A DNA stretch of 10,000 nt, from contig JAIWOG010000082.1 in NCBI GenBank assembly GCA_020217035.1, positions 1-10,000 on the forward strand, written 5' to 3'. The stretch comes from Magnetospirillum sp. Lineage in GTDB: Bacteria > Pseudomonadota > Alphaproteobacteria > Rhodospirillales > Magnetospirillaceae. Below are positions 1 through 6,407 of this stretch, piece after piece (position 1 is the first letter of the stretch; each line of letters begins with the position of its first letter). The position numbers were made by a program, and so were the translations under genes. Under the pieces are notes generated by a model. It did no database searches and had not been told where the DNA came from. It saw only the letters and a program-made list of their open reading frames with translations.

Positions 1-148
1 CGAACAGATTGCCGGTGTCGGCGATCCCCACCGCCGGCATGTTCATCTTCTCGCACAGCTTGATCAGCTGTTTCAGCTTGATCGCGCCCTCGGAAAGGGA
101 ATAGGCGGTGTGGGTGCGCAGATGCACGAAATCGGCGTATGTGGGCAT
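1..148 (-). CDS. dnaE: DNA polymerase III alpha subunit, N-terminal fragment (runs off left edge)
   Basis: Only the first 49 codons are present; the gene continues beyond position 1. The product would be the catalytic subunit of the replicative DNA polymerase III holoenzyme. The visible residues are the start of its PHP domain: [16 protein letters not shown] near residues 7-22 matches the family's opening block with its metal-site histidines (H9, H13 here), and a [13 protein letters not shown] block follows, equivalent to the 'ITDxxNL' segment of other DnaE proteins. The ATG at 146-148 gives the normal family N-terminus, although no good Shine-Dalgarno precedes it. In many alphaproteobacteria dnaE directly follows lolD. 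Here a kinase gene on the opposite strand separates them, so dnaE must be expressed from the 104-bp divergent gap (149-252). I found no convincing -35/-10 pair there. The identification is from recognisable motif text, with no alignment run. Confidence 0.9.
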   Translation of the reverse strand, partial: MPTYADFVHLRTHTAYSLSEGAIKLKQLIKLCEKMNMPAVGIADTGNLF

Positions 149-238
149 GGCGCCATATTGCCCAGTGCACGGTATTTCGTCCATGGCCTTTGCTTCTTGC
201 CACGTCATCCATAAGTGATAACGTGTTACGGCCTTCAT

Positions 239-243
239 AAGGA
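239..243 (+). promoter_or_regulatory. Shine-Dalgarno supporting the TTG start of the histidine kinase
   Basis: AAGGA lies 9 nt upstream of the TTG at 253-255. No in-frame ATG follows early enough to preserve the first membrane segment, so this site supports the TTG start. Confidence 0.6.
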
Positions 244-252
244 CCAGCCCGC

Positions 253-2226
253 TTGAAAGACCTTTTACGCCTTGTCTCGTCATCCTTGCGCGACATTGCC
301 CTGGCGTCGGCCTTCGCCACGGTGCTGGGGTTGGCAGCCGCTGCCGCCGCCTATGAAGTCATCGCCTCGCAATTTCATCGGCAGCTTGAGTCCAAACGGG
401 CCGAAACCGTCGACAAGTTGGCCCGCATCCGTGCCGACATGGAAAACATCCTGGCGGGTTCCTTGATCCTGTCCCAAGGGATGGCCGCCACATTGTTCGC
501 CCACGGTCACCTGGCTGACGAGGAATTCACCGCCACCGCCGAGAAGCTGATCGCCGGCCGTGACGAAGTGCGCAACATTGCCATCGCCTACGGTACGGTG
601 CTGACGCAGGTTTATCCGCTGAAGGGCAACGAAAAGGCCATCGGGTTCGATTACCGCACCAATCCGCAGCAATGGCCGGCGGTGGAACAAGCCATCGGCA
701 CCGGTAAAACCGTGGTGGTCGGCCCGCTGAACTTGGTGCAAGGCGGGTTTGGCATCATCAGCCGCTCCCCGGTCTTCCGCCCGTCCCGCCCCGGCGAGCC
801 CCCCAGCTATTTCGGCCTGGTTTCCATCGTCGTCAACCTTGGCACCTTGCTGGACCGTTCGGGTCTGAACGACCCCGAACGCGGGCTGGAAGTGGCGTTC
901 GAAGTGGACGGCAAGATCCTTCATGGAAGAGCCGACCTGCAAAACCTGAACCCGGTCGCGGCCGCCATCAGCTTTCCGGACAGCCAATGGCGGCTGCTGG
1001 CGGTTCCCCTCCAAGGGTGGCCGCGATCCTGGTGGCACGATGAAAAAACCTTGGTGCTTTCCGGCCTGGGAACGGTTCTGGCGGTCTGGTTGCTGTCCTT
1101 CGGCGCCGCCATGGTTTGGCTGCACCGGACCCGTTTGCTGGCCTCGTTGCGGGAAAGCGAAAGCCGCTACCGGGTGCTGATGGACACGGCTCCGGCGGCA
1201 ATCGTGCTGCATCGCCAAGGCCGCCTGATCTTCGCCAATCGGGAAGCGGTGCGGCTGATGGCCGCCGACAGCGCCGAAGCCCTGATCGATCGCCCGGTTC
1301 TGGATTGCATTCACCCGGACTACCATCCGGTGGTCAGCGACCGCATCGGAGCATTACGTCAACCGGGCGACGAAGCGCCGCCCATCCGGCAAAAGCTGAT
1401 CCGGGTTGACGGCAAGGTGGTGGACGCCGACGTGGCGTCTTGCGCGGTGATGGTCAACGGACAAATGGCGGTGTTGGCCATCGCCGTCGATGCCACCCGC
1501 ACGGCACGGGCCGAAGCCCAGATGCAAAGCATCTTCGACGACTTGCAACGCTCCAACGACGAATTGCGCCAATTCGCCGCCGCCGCCAGCCACGACTTGC
1601 AAGAACCCCTGCGCCAGGTCGCCACCTATGTGCAGATGCTGGAACGGCGCTATTCTGACCTGCTGGACCAGGACGGCCGCGACTTCATCCAGTTCTCGGT
1701 GGCAGGGGTGAAGCGCATGCGCCGCCTGCTGAATGACCTGGCGACCTACGCCCAGTTGCAATCCAGTGGATCGCCATTGAAACGCCTGGAACTGGCCCCC
1801 GACGTCAAGGCGGTGATCGCCGACCACCAGCAGACCGTCGACCGCTTGGACGCCAAGATCGCCCTGTCCTCCCTGCCCACGGTGATGGGGGACGAAAAAC
1901 AGATCGCCCTGCTGTTTTCCAACCTGTTGGACAACGCCTTGCGCTACAGCCGCAGCGGCGTGTCGCCGGTGATCTCGATCAACGCCAACCGGCAAGGGGC
2001 GTTCTGGCGCTTCGCCATCAGCGACAACGGCATCGGCATCGCCCCCGAATACCAGACCGCCATCTTTGACGTCTTCACCCGTTTACATGGTGTGGGTCAA
2101 AGCGACGGCAGCGGCTTTGGTCTGGCCATTTGCCGCCGCATCGTCGAACGGCACGGTGGCCGCCTGTGGCTGGAATCCCAGCCTGATTGCGGCAGCACCT
2201 TCTACTTCACCTTGCCGACGGCTTAG
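253..2226 (+). CDS. Membrane-bound sensor histidine kinase (CHASE-type sensor, PAS, HisKA, HATPase_c)
   Basis: A 657-residue sensor kinase with a TTG start. Order of parts: a membrane helix (about 14-34); an extracytoplasmic domain (about 45-255) resembling a CHASE ligand-binding domain; a second helix (about 267-290); a PAS domain (about 301-415); a HisKA dimerisation helix with [10 protein letters not shown] and the likely phospho-acceptor H447; and an ATPase domain with an N box ([10 protein letters not shown]557/N561), a G1 box (DNGIGI, 591-596) and a G2 box (GSGFGLAI, 619-626). All key catalytic motifs are present, so it should be active. There is no C-terminal receiver domain and no response regulator in the window, making it an orphan kinase here. 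The SHDLQEP style resembles phytochrome-like kinases, but there is no GAF/PHY module. The signal is unknown; CHASE domains typically bind small extracellular molecules. The gene sits inverted between lolD and dnaE and its stop overlaps that of lolD by 4 nt. Kinase role is certain; the CHASE assignment is moderate. Confidence 0.92.
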   Translation: MKDLLRLVSSSLRDIALASAFATVLGLAAAAAAYEVIASQFHRQLESKRAETVDKLARIRADMENILAGSLILSQGMAATLFAHGHLADEEFTATAEKLIAGRDEVRNIAIAYGTVLTQVYPLKGNEKAIGFDYRTNPQQWPAVEQAIGTGKTVVVGPLNLVQGGFGIISRSPVFRPSRPGEPPSYFGLVSIVVNLGTLLDRSGLNDPERGLEVAFEVDGKILHGRADLQNLNPVAAAISFPDSQWRLLAVPLQGWPRSWWHDEKTLVLSGLGTVLAVWLLSFGAAMVWLHRTRLLASLRESESRYRVLMDTAPAAIVLHRQGRLIFANREAVRLMAADSAEALIDRPVLDCIHPDYHPVVSDRIGALRQPGDEAPPIRQKLIRVDGKVVDADVASCAVMVNGQMAVLAIAVDATRTARAEAQMQSIFDDLQRSNDELRQFAAAASHDLQEPLRQVATYVQMLERRYSDLLDQDGRDFIQFSVAGVKRMRRLLNDLATYAQLQSSGSPLKRLELAPDVKAVIADHQQTVDRLDAKIALSSLPTVMGDEKQIALLFSNLLDNALRYSRSGVSPVISINANRQGAFWRFAISDNGIGIAPEYQTAIFDVFTRLHGVGQSDGSGFGLAICRRIVERHGGRLWLESQPDCGSTFYFTLPTA

Positions 2227-2246
2227 CCGTTCAGCTTGCCGTCGGC
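2214..2246. repeat. Perfect 9-bp inverted repeat spanning the overlapping stop codons of the kinase gene and lolD
   Basis: GCCGACGGC (2214-2222) and GCCGTCGGC (2238-2246) are exact reverse complements separated by 15 nt. The loop holds both stop codons: TAG of the kinase (2224-2226) and TAA of lolD (2225-2223 on the minus strand). An alternative inner hairpin, ACGGC-TTA-GCCGT (2218-2230), places the stops in its loop. There is no T-tract on either side, so it is not a standard intrinsic terminator, but it is the only dyad at this convergent junction. Confidence 0.6.
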
Positions 2247-2900
2247 CAGCCGCACCACCCGATCCATGCGGGCGGCCAGGTCGGGGTTGTGGGTGGCGAT
2301 CAAGGCGGCGACGCCGGTGGAGCGCACCAGATGCAGCAACTGGGCGAAGACGCCATCCGCCGAATGCGGGTCCAAATTGCCGGTGGGTTCGTCGGCCAGC
2401 AGCACCTTTGGCTGGTTGGCCAAGGCCCGGCAGATGGCGACGCGCTGCTGCTCGCCCCCTGACAACTGGCCGGGGCGATGCTCGGCCCTGGGCTTCAGGC
2501 CCATACGGTCCAGCAGGTCCAAAGCCCGATCGCGAGCCGCCTTGCGGGTGGTGCCGGCGATCATCTGCGGCAGGATGACGTTTTCCTCGGCGGAAAACTC
2601 TGGCAGCAGGTGATGGTACTGGTAGACGAAGCCCAGATGCGAGCGGCGCAATTGCGTGCGCTTGGTTTCCGACAGCTTGCCGCAAGGCTGGCCGGCCAGC
2701 CACACCTCGCCGGAACTGGGGCGTTCCAGCAGTCCGGCGATATGCAGCAGCGTGGACTTGCCAGCCCCCGACGGGCCGACCAGGGCGACGATCTCGCCCG
2801 GCATGATGGTCAGTTCGGCGCCGTCCAGGACGTTCAGGGTTTCCTTGCCCTGGGTGAAGGCGCGGTGGACGTTTTCCAGATGCAGGCCGGGTTCACTCAT
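2223..2900 (-). CDS. lolD: Lipoprotein-releasing system ATP-binding protein LolD
   Basis: A 225-residue ABC ATPase that powers release of outer-membrane lipoproteins from the inner membrane to the periplasmic carrier LolA. It acts on the cytoplasmic face with the LolC/E permease encoded just upstream. Visible motifs: Walker [10 protein letters not shown] (42-50), Q-loop in [18 protein letters not shown] (Q94), signature LSGGEQQR (146-153), Walker B VLLADEP (166-172), D-loop NLD (175-177) and switch His in ATHN (H204). The Q-loop region text is typical of the LolD/MacB branch. The ATG at 2898-2900 lies inside the end of the permease gene (8-nt overlap), with GGAGG at 2910-2914 spaced 9 nt away, indicating translational coupling. 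The length is normal. The 3' end converges on and overlaps the histidine kinase gene. The neighbour leaves little doubt that this is LolD and not another MacB-like ATPase. Confidence 0.95.
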   Translation of the reverse strand: MSEPGLHLENVHRAFTQGKETLNVLDGAELTIMPGEIVALVGPSGAGKSTLLHIAGLLERPSSGEVWLAGQPCGKLSETKRTQLRRSHLGFVYQYHHLLPEFSAEENVILPQMIAGTTRKAARDRALDLLDRMGLKPRAEHRPGQLSGGEQQRVAICRALANQPKVLLADEPTGNLDPHSADGVFAQLLHLVRSTGVAALIATHNPDLAARMDRVVRLADGKLNG

Positions 2901-4137
2901 AGCGCAGGGCCTCCACCGGGTCCAGGTTGGCGGCCCGCCAACTGGGATAGATGGTCGCCGCGATGGACAGGCCCAAGGCCATGGCCACCACCATCACCAC
3001 TTCGCCGGTTTCGACGCGGGCCGGCAACTGGGTCAGGAAGTAGATCTCGGCGGCGAACAGCTCGCGGCCGATGATGGATTGAATGAACTGGCGGATCTGT
3101 TCGATATGGGTGGCGAACCACACCCCCAAGACGGTGCCCAGCACCGTCCCCACCACGCCCACCGAGGCGCCGGCCAGGAAGAAGATGCGCATGATCATGC
3201 CGCGCGTCGCCCCCATGGTGCGCAAGATGGCGATGTCTCGCCCCTTGTCCTTCACCAGCATGATCAAGGACGAAATGATATTGAAGGCGGCCACCAGGAT
3301 GATCAGGGTCAGGATCAGGAACATGACGTTGCGTTCCACCTGCACGGCGTTGAAGAAGCTGGCGTTGGCCTGCTGCCAGTCATAGATGCGGACACTGCCC
3401 TGGGCCAGGCGGAAGACGGCGTTGCGGACCTCGGGGACCTGGTCGGGATTGTCCAGGAACACCTCGATCTGGGTCACCGCGTCGGGATACTTGAAATAGG
3501 TTTGCGCGGCTTCCAGCGGCATGAAGATGAAGCCCGAATCGTATTCGAACATGCCGACGTTGAAGGTACCGGCCACGGTGTAGCCGCGCATGCGCGGCAC
3601 CGTGCCAAAGGCGGTGGCGTTGCCCTTGGGCGAGATCAGGGTGATGGTGTCGCCGATGGAAAGGCCCAGCTTTTCCGCCAGGCGGTAACCGATCAGCACG
3701 CCGTCGCCCTGCTTGAACTCGGACGCCGTACCGCCCAGTCCCTTGGTGAAGATGTCGCGGGCCAGCAAATCGTCGGGCCGCACGCCGCGCACGATGGCGC
3801 CTCCGGCGCCGCCAGCCGAGGTCGCCATCACCTGCCCTTCCACCGTGGGGATGACCCGCACCACGTTGGGAAGCTTGCGGATCGCGTCGGCCAGGGGATC
3901 GTAATCCACCAGGACCGACGCACTGCCATAGACGCCCATATGGCCGTTGATGCCCAGGATGCGGGACAGCAATTCCTGGCGGAAGCCGTTCATCACCGCC
4001 ATCACCACGATCAGCGTCGCCACCCCCAGGCCGATGCCGAGAAGCGAGAAGCCGGCGATGACGGAAATGAATCCTTCCTTGCGGCGCGCGCGCAGATAGC
4101 GGAACGCCACCATGCGCTCGAAGGCGTCGAAAATCAT
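2893..4137 (-). CDS. lolC: Lipoprotein-releasing system permease LolC/LolE type (possibly the single LolF form)
   Basis: A 414-residue inner-membrane permease of the LolC/E family. It has four membrane helices (about 24-48, 270-294, 314-340, 378-397) and a large periplasmic domain between the first two. The segment [11 protein letters not shown] (301-311) fits the cytoplasmic coupling helix that contacts LolD. The stretch [14 protein letters not shown] (about 170-183) lies where LolC carries the 'Hook' that recruits LolA; that correspondence is my inference. Only one permease gene is present, whereas enterobacteria have lolC and lolE flanking lolD. Many alphaproteobacteria have a single permease that acts as a homodimer (LolF), which is the likely case here unless a second copy lies elsewhere. 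The ATG is supported by AAGGAG 5 nt upstream (4143-4148). The gene is 159 bp downstream of proS across a hairpin-rich spacer and overlaps lolD by 8 nt. Confidence 0.94.
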   Translation of the reverse strand: MIFDAFERMVAFRYLRARRKEGFISVIAGFSLLGIGLGVATLIVVMAVMNGFRQELLSRILGINGHMGVYGSASVLVDYDPLADAIRKLPNVVRVIPTVEGQVMATSAGGAGGAIVRGVRPDDLLARDIFTKGLGGTASEFKQGDGVLIGYRLAEKLGLSIGDTITLISPKGNATAFGTVPRMRGYTVAGTFNVGMFEYDSGFIFMPLEAAQTYFKYPDAVTQIEVFLDNPDQVPEVRNAVFRLAQGSVRIYDWQQANASFFNAVQVERNVMFLILTLIILVAAFNIISSLIMLVKDKGRDIAILRTMGATRGMIMRIFFLAGASVGVVGTVLGTVLGVWFATHIEQIRQFIQSIIGRELFAAEIYFLTQLPARVETGEVVMVVAMALGLSIAATIYPSWRAANLDPVEALRYE

Positions 4138-4161
4138 TCCCTCTCCTTATCCAACCTTCCA

Positions 4162-4295
4162 CTGATCGAAATCGATCAGCGGCGCCCTCAATCGGCGGGC
4201 GCATCCCTCCGGGATGCTTGCCTCCCGCGGCATAAGCCGCGCGGCCCCTTTGGGCCTAAGCAAGTCTCGACGTGTCCAACTGATCGAGACTTGCT
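4162..4295. repeat. Array of consecutive palindromes between proS and lolC
   Basis: This intercistronic stretch is almost continuous dyad symmetry. From the lolC side: CTGATCGA/TCGATCAG (4162-4179, 2-nt centre); GCGCCC/GGGCGC (4182-4202, 9-nt loop); GCATCCC/GGGATGC (4201-4217, loop TCC); CGCGGC/GCCGCG (4226-4241, loop ATAA); GGCCC/GGGCC (4243-4256, loop CTTT); and AGCAAGTCTCGA/TCGAGACTTGCT (4259-4295, 12-bp arms, 13-nt loop), which begins one base after the proS stop codon. None is followed by a T-tract in the minus direction, so read-through into lolC seems likely. The pattern resembles REP/BIME-like intercistronic elements or an RNA processing/stability region. The copy number in the genome cannot be seen from this window. 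Confidence 0.8.
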
Positions 4296-4296
4296 G

Positions 4297-5586
4297 TTAC
4301 GCGGTCAGCTGGGCCAGGGCGGCCTCGACCGACAATTCCTGCTTTTCGCCGGTGTGGCGGTTCTTCAGTTCCACCAGCCCGGCGGCGACGCCCTTGGGGC
4401 CGGCGACCAGTTGCCAGGGAAGGCCGATCAAATCCATATCCGCGAACTTGACGCCGGCGCGGTCGTCGCGATCGTCGTACAGCACCTCGACACCCTGTTC
4501 GGACAGCGTCCGGTAGATGTCCTCGCACACCTTGTCGCAGGCGGAATCGCCCACCTTCAGGTTGACCAGACCGACCTTGAACGGCGCCACCGCTTCCGGC
4601 CACTTGATGCCGCGATCGTCGTGATACGCCTCGATGATGGCGCCAACAAGGCGGGAAACGCCGATACCGTAAGACCCCATTTCCACGTGCACCGGGTTGC
4701 CGTCGGGGCCGGCGACCACCGCCCCCATGGCCTTGGAATACTTGGTGCCGAAATAGAAGATATGACCGACCTCGATGCCGCGCGCCACCTTCAGGCGGTC
4801 GGCGGGCGGGCAATCGGGCGAGTTGGGGTCGTGCTTTTCGTCGGTGACGGCGTAAAGCTTGGACAAAGCTTCCAGGTCGACGGCGTCCTTGGCCGCCAGT
4901 TCCTCGTAAGCCACGTCATAGAAGACGCCCGATTCGCCGGTCTCGGCCAGGACGTGGAACTCGTGGGTCAAATTGCCGCCGATGGCGCCCGAATCGGCGA
5001 CCATGGGGATGGCGGTCAGGCCCATGCGCTTGAAGGTGCGCAAATAGGCGTTGAACATGGCCTCGTAGGAGCGTTTGGCGCCTTCGAAGTCGATGTCGAA
5101 GGAATAGGAATCCTTCATCAGGAACTCGCGCCCGCGCATGACGCCGAAGCGCGGCCGCACCTCGTCGCGGAACTTCCACTGGATGTGGTACAGGATCTTC
5201 GGCAGTTCGCGGTAGGACTTGACGTTGTCGCGGAACACCTGGGTGATCAGTTCCTCGTTGGTCGGGCCGTACAGCATCTCGCGGTCGTGGCGATCGACGA
5301 TGCGCAGCATTTCCTTGCCATAGGCGTCGTAGCGCCCCGATTCGCGCCAGATGTCGGCCGACTGGATGGTCGGCATCAGCAATTCCTGGGCGCCGGCGGC
5401 GTCTTGTTCCTCGCGCACGATCTGCTCGATCTTCTGCAACACCTTCCAGCCCAAGGGCAGCCAGGTATAGATGCCCGAGGCCGACTGGCGGATCATGCCC
5501 GCCCGCAGCATCAGCCGATGCGAAGCGATCTGCGCTTCCGACGGGGTTTCCTTGAGGGTGGGCATGAAGAAACGGGACAGGCGCAT
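4297..5586 (-). CDS. proS: Prolyl-tRNA synthetase, short form without the editing insertion
   Basis: A 429-residue class II aminoacyl-tRNA synthetase that attaches proline to tRNA-Pro in the cytoplasm. Visible parts: the substrate-binding GPTNEE (107-112); motif 2 with [10 protein letters not shown] and [13 protein letters not shown] (about 139-164); motif 3 [15 protein letters not shown] (303-317); and a C-terminal anticodon-binding domain (about 335-429). It lacks the roughly 180-residue INS editing domain between motifs 2 and 3 found in the 570-residue enterobacterial enzyme. This is the known alphaproteobacterial short type, which relies on trans-editing proteins. Start choice: an upstream in-frame TTG at 5604 would add six residues. 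The ATG at 5584-5586 gives the usual family N-terminus [13 protein letters not shown] and has GAGGA 5 nt upstream, so I chose it. A candidate promoter lies at 5620-5648. lolC follows after the hairpin array. Confidence 0.96.
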   Translation of the reverse strand: MRLSRFFMPTLKETPSEAQIASHRLMLRAGMIRQSASGIYTWLPLGWKVLQKIEQIVREEQDAAGAQELLMPTIQSADIWRESGRYDAYGKEMLRIVDRHDREMLYGPTNEELITQVFRDNVKSYRELPKILYHIQWKFRDEVRPRFGVMRGREFLMKDSYSFDIDFEGAKRSYEAMFNAYLRTFKRMGLTAIPMVADSGAIGGNLTHEFHVLAETGESGVFYDVAYEELAAKDAVDLEALSKLYAVTDEKHDPNSPDCPPADRLKVARGIEVGHIFYFGTKYSKAMGAVVAGPDGNPVHVEMGSYGIGVSRLVGAIIEAYHDDRGIKWPEAVAPFKVGLVNLKVGDSACDKVCEDIYRTLSEQGVEVLYDDRDDRAGVKFADMDLIGLPWQLVAGPKGVAAGLVELKNRHTGEKQELSVEAALAQLTA

Positions 5587-5591
5587 GGAAA

Positions 5592-5596
5592 TCCTC
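5592..5596 (-). promoter_or_regulatory. Shine-Dalgarno deciding the proS start
   Basis: GAGGA on the minus strand is 5 nt from the ATG at 5584-5586. The alternative TTG at 5604 has no comparable site upstream. Confidence 0.7.
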
Positions 5597-5619
5597 GGCG
5601 ACAAGCGAAAAAGCGGGTC

Positions 5620-5648
5620 ACTTTAGGCAAAGGCCGCGGTGATGACAA
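5620..5648 (-). promoter_or_regulatory. Candidate sigma-70-type promoter for proS
   Basis: On the minus strand TTGTCA (-35, 5643-5648; 5 of 6 to TTGACA) is separated by 17 nt from TAAAGT (-10, 5620-5625; 4 of 6 to TATAAT). Initiation near 5613 would leave a leader of about 27 nt to the chosen ATG and only about 9 nt to the alternative TTG, which agrees with the shorter proS start. It would let proS-lolC-lolD be transcribed independently of the upstream gene. Based on motif matching only. Confidence 0.45.
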
Positions 5649-5659
5649 GCTGGCGTGGA

Positions 5660-6106
5660 TCAGCGGACGCCACGTTTGGCGCAGGCTTCGGCCAGTGCCG
5701 CCTGGTCCTCGCCGCCGATGGGTTCGCCGTTGAAGGTGAAGGTGCCCTTCAGCATGTCGTAGCGGACGACACCCAATTGCGACTTGGCCTCGTCCAGACC
5801 GTGGGTGGCATAAGCCTTGCCCTTCATCGGCATGATGTCGATGGGGATTTCCAGGACGTCGGGAACCAGGTTGGGAATGGCGTTGGCGCCGCTTCCGGGC
5901 ACGTCGGCCGGCGCCACCCGGCGCCCCCTCACCCCCTCGCCCGGACGATAGGTGACGTCGTCGGCGGGCATGTGGCGGACCAGCCGCGAGCAATCGGTCT
6001 TGGTGATGGTGATGCGCACCGGCGGCGGATCGGATTGCGCCTGTCCCAACACCGGCCCGCAGACACAGATGCCGGCGATGGAAAGCGGAATGATCAAACG
6101 CTTCAT
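5660..6106 (-). CDS. Small exported hypothetical protein
   Basis: A 148-residue protein of no family I can name. The N-terminus (MKRLIIPLSIAGICVCGPVLGQAQ, in two pieces: basic MKR, then a hydrophobic run to about residue 22) is a clear Sec signal peptide with probable cleavage near GQA at about residue 24. The two cysteines in that run (C14, C16) do not form a proper lipobox, so a soluble periplasmic protein is more likely than a lipoprotein. The mature part, about 124 residues, has a CSRLVRHMPADDVTYRPG segment, a proline-rich middle (PNLVPDVLEIPIDI), no further membrane helix and two cysteines (in CSRL and near the C-terminal EACAKRG) that could form a disulphide. The ATG at 6104-6106 is preceded by AAGGG and GAGGG. 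The gene points toward proS, 73 nt away, and may be co-transcribed with it. Codon use matches the neighbours, so I regard it as a real gene of unknown function. Confidence 0.8.
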   Translation of the reverse strand: MKRLIIPLSIAGICVCGPVLGQAQSDPPPVRITITKTDCSRLVRHMPADDVTYRPGEGVRGRRVAPADVPGSGANAIPNLVPDVLEIPIDIMPMKGKAYATHGLDEAKSQLGVVRYDMLKGTFTFNGEPIGGEDQAALAEACAKRGVR

Positions 6107-6222
6107 GGCCCTCGACCCTTCTCAACCGTCACTTTTCCCTGGTGAATCGTGACGCATCGGCATGGCAAGATCAAGGCAGACGCAATTCGTTACAGTCTAC
6201 GCAACTTTGTTGAAAAAAATGG

Positions 6223-6251
6223 GTGACACAGGTCAGGAAATTTCGTATTTT
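6223..6251 (+). promoter_or_regulatory. Candidate plus-strand promoter in the tag/hypothetical gap
   Basis: GTGACA (-35, 6223-6228; 5 of 6 to TTGACA), a 17-nt spacer and TATTTT (-10, 6246-6251; 4 of 6). Transcription would start near 6258 and no normal-sized plus-strand gene lies ahead of the terminator at 6402, so it would drive a short transcript. Motif evidence only. Confidence 0.35.
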
Positions 6252-6257
6252 CTGCTC

Positions 6258-6402
6258 AACCCGTTCAGGGGGCACTGGGAAAGTCAAAAATGACACCCAT
6301 GCTGCGGCTCAGGTTTAGGGAGGAGGTCGCCGGGCGGCTTTAACAAGCGGCCCAGGCGCGGAGACGCAGAAAAGGCAAGGCTGGAGACGGCCTTGCCTTT
6401 TT
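6258..6402 (+). ncRNA. Candidate small structured RNA (about 145 nt)
   Basis: Predicted from three coinciding signals: a promoter-like pair upstream, two internal hairpins and a strong terminator with TTTTT at its 3' end. Hairpin A (6272-6302) pairs GCA/TGC, TGGG/CCCA and GTCA/TGAC around an AAAA loop, with a bulged C and a small internal loop. Hairpin B (6328-6358) pairs CGCC/GGCG, GGGC/GCCC and GCTT/AAGC around a TAAC loop, with one bulge and one G-G mismatch. I do not recognise a known family: it lacks the hallmark blocks of 6S, SRP, RNase P and tmRNA. Against it, the terminator has an obvious user on the other strand (tag), and hairpin A overlaps a possible mobile-element remnant. Treat this as a hypothesis. 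Confidence 0.3.
6370..6402. terminator. Bidirectional intrinsic terminator downstream of tag
   Basis: A perfect 12-bp inverted repeat, AAAAGGCAAGGC (6370-6381) and GCCTTGCCTTTT (6390-6401), with an 8-nt loop. On the minus strand it starts a few bases after the tag stop codon and ends in TTTT, a natural terminator for the mce-tag transcript. On the plus strand it is followed by TTTTT and then GCTTTT, an even better U-tract, so it should also stop plus-strand transcription from the gap. Confidence 0.9.
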
Positions 6403-6407
6403 GCTTT

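Larger units (their letters stand above)
6107..6407. other. 301-bp intergenic region between tag and the exported hypothetical gene
   Basis: It contains the terminator at 6370-6402, two further strong hairpins (6272-6302 and 6328-6358), a candidate plus-strand promoter (6223-6251) and an imperfect terminal-repeat pair bounding 6221-6298. The part next to the exported gene (6107-6220) is less GC-rich, with an A-run at 6213-6219. It must hold the minus-strand promoter for that gene, because the tag terminator isolates it from upstream transcription; I could not pick a convincing -35/-10 pair. No protein gene of normal size fits here. Confidence 0.6.

Noticed and set aside
280..1326. A 348-codon minus-strand open frame opposite the histidine kinase
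   Set aside because: Low-information Gly/Gln/His-rich translation inside a kinase gene with intact motifs; a codon-bias artefact.
4226..4295. Intrinsic terminator ending the proS transcript
   Set aside because: The hairpins are strong, but no T-tract follows any of them in the minus direction, and lolC lies in the same orientation just beyond, so read-through is more likely.
5587..5604. Six-residue N-terminal extension of ProS from a TTG at 5604
   Set aside because: It lacks a Shine-Dalgarno, would leave almost no leader after the candidate promoter, and extends beyond the normal family start MRLS.
2656..5733. A plus-strand open frame of more than 1000 codons antisense to lolD, lolC and proS
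   Set aside because: It is a shadow of three well-recognised minus-strand genes in GC-rich DNA. The translation is dominated by His, Gly, Asp and Gln with no domain, and it crosses the boundaries of three genuine genes and their spacer.
6258..6402. Known housekeeping RNA (6S, SRP, RNase P or tmRNA)
   Set aside because: None of the conserved sequence blocks I would expect from these families is present in the segment.
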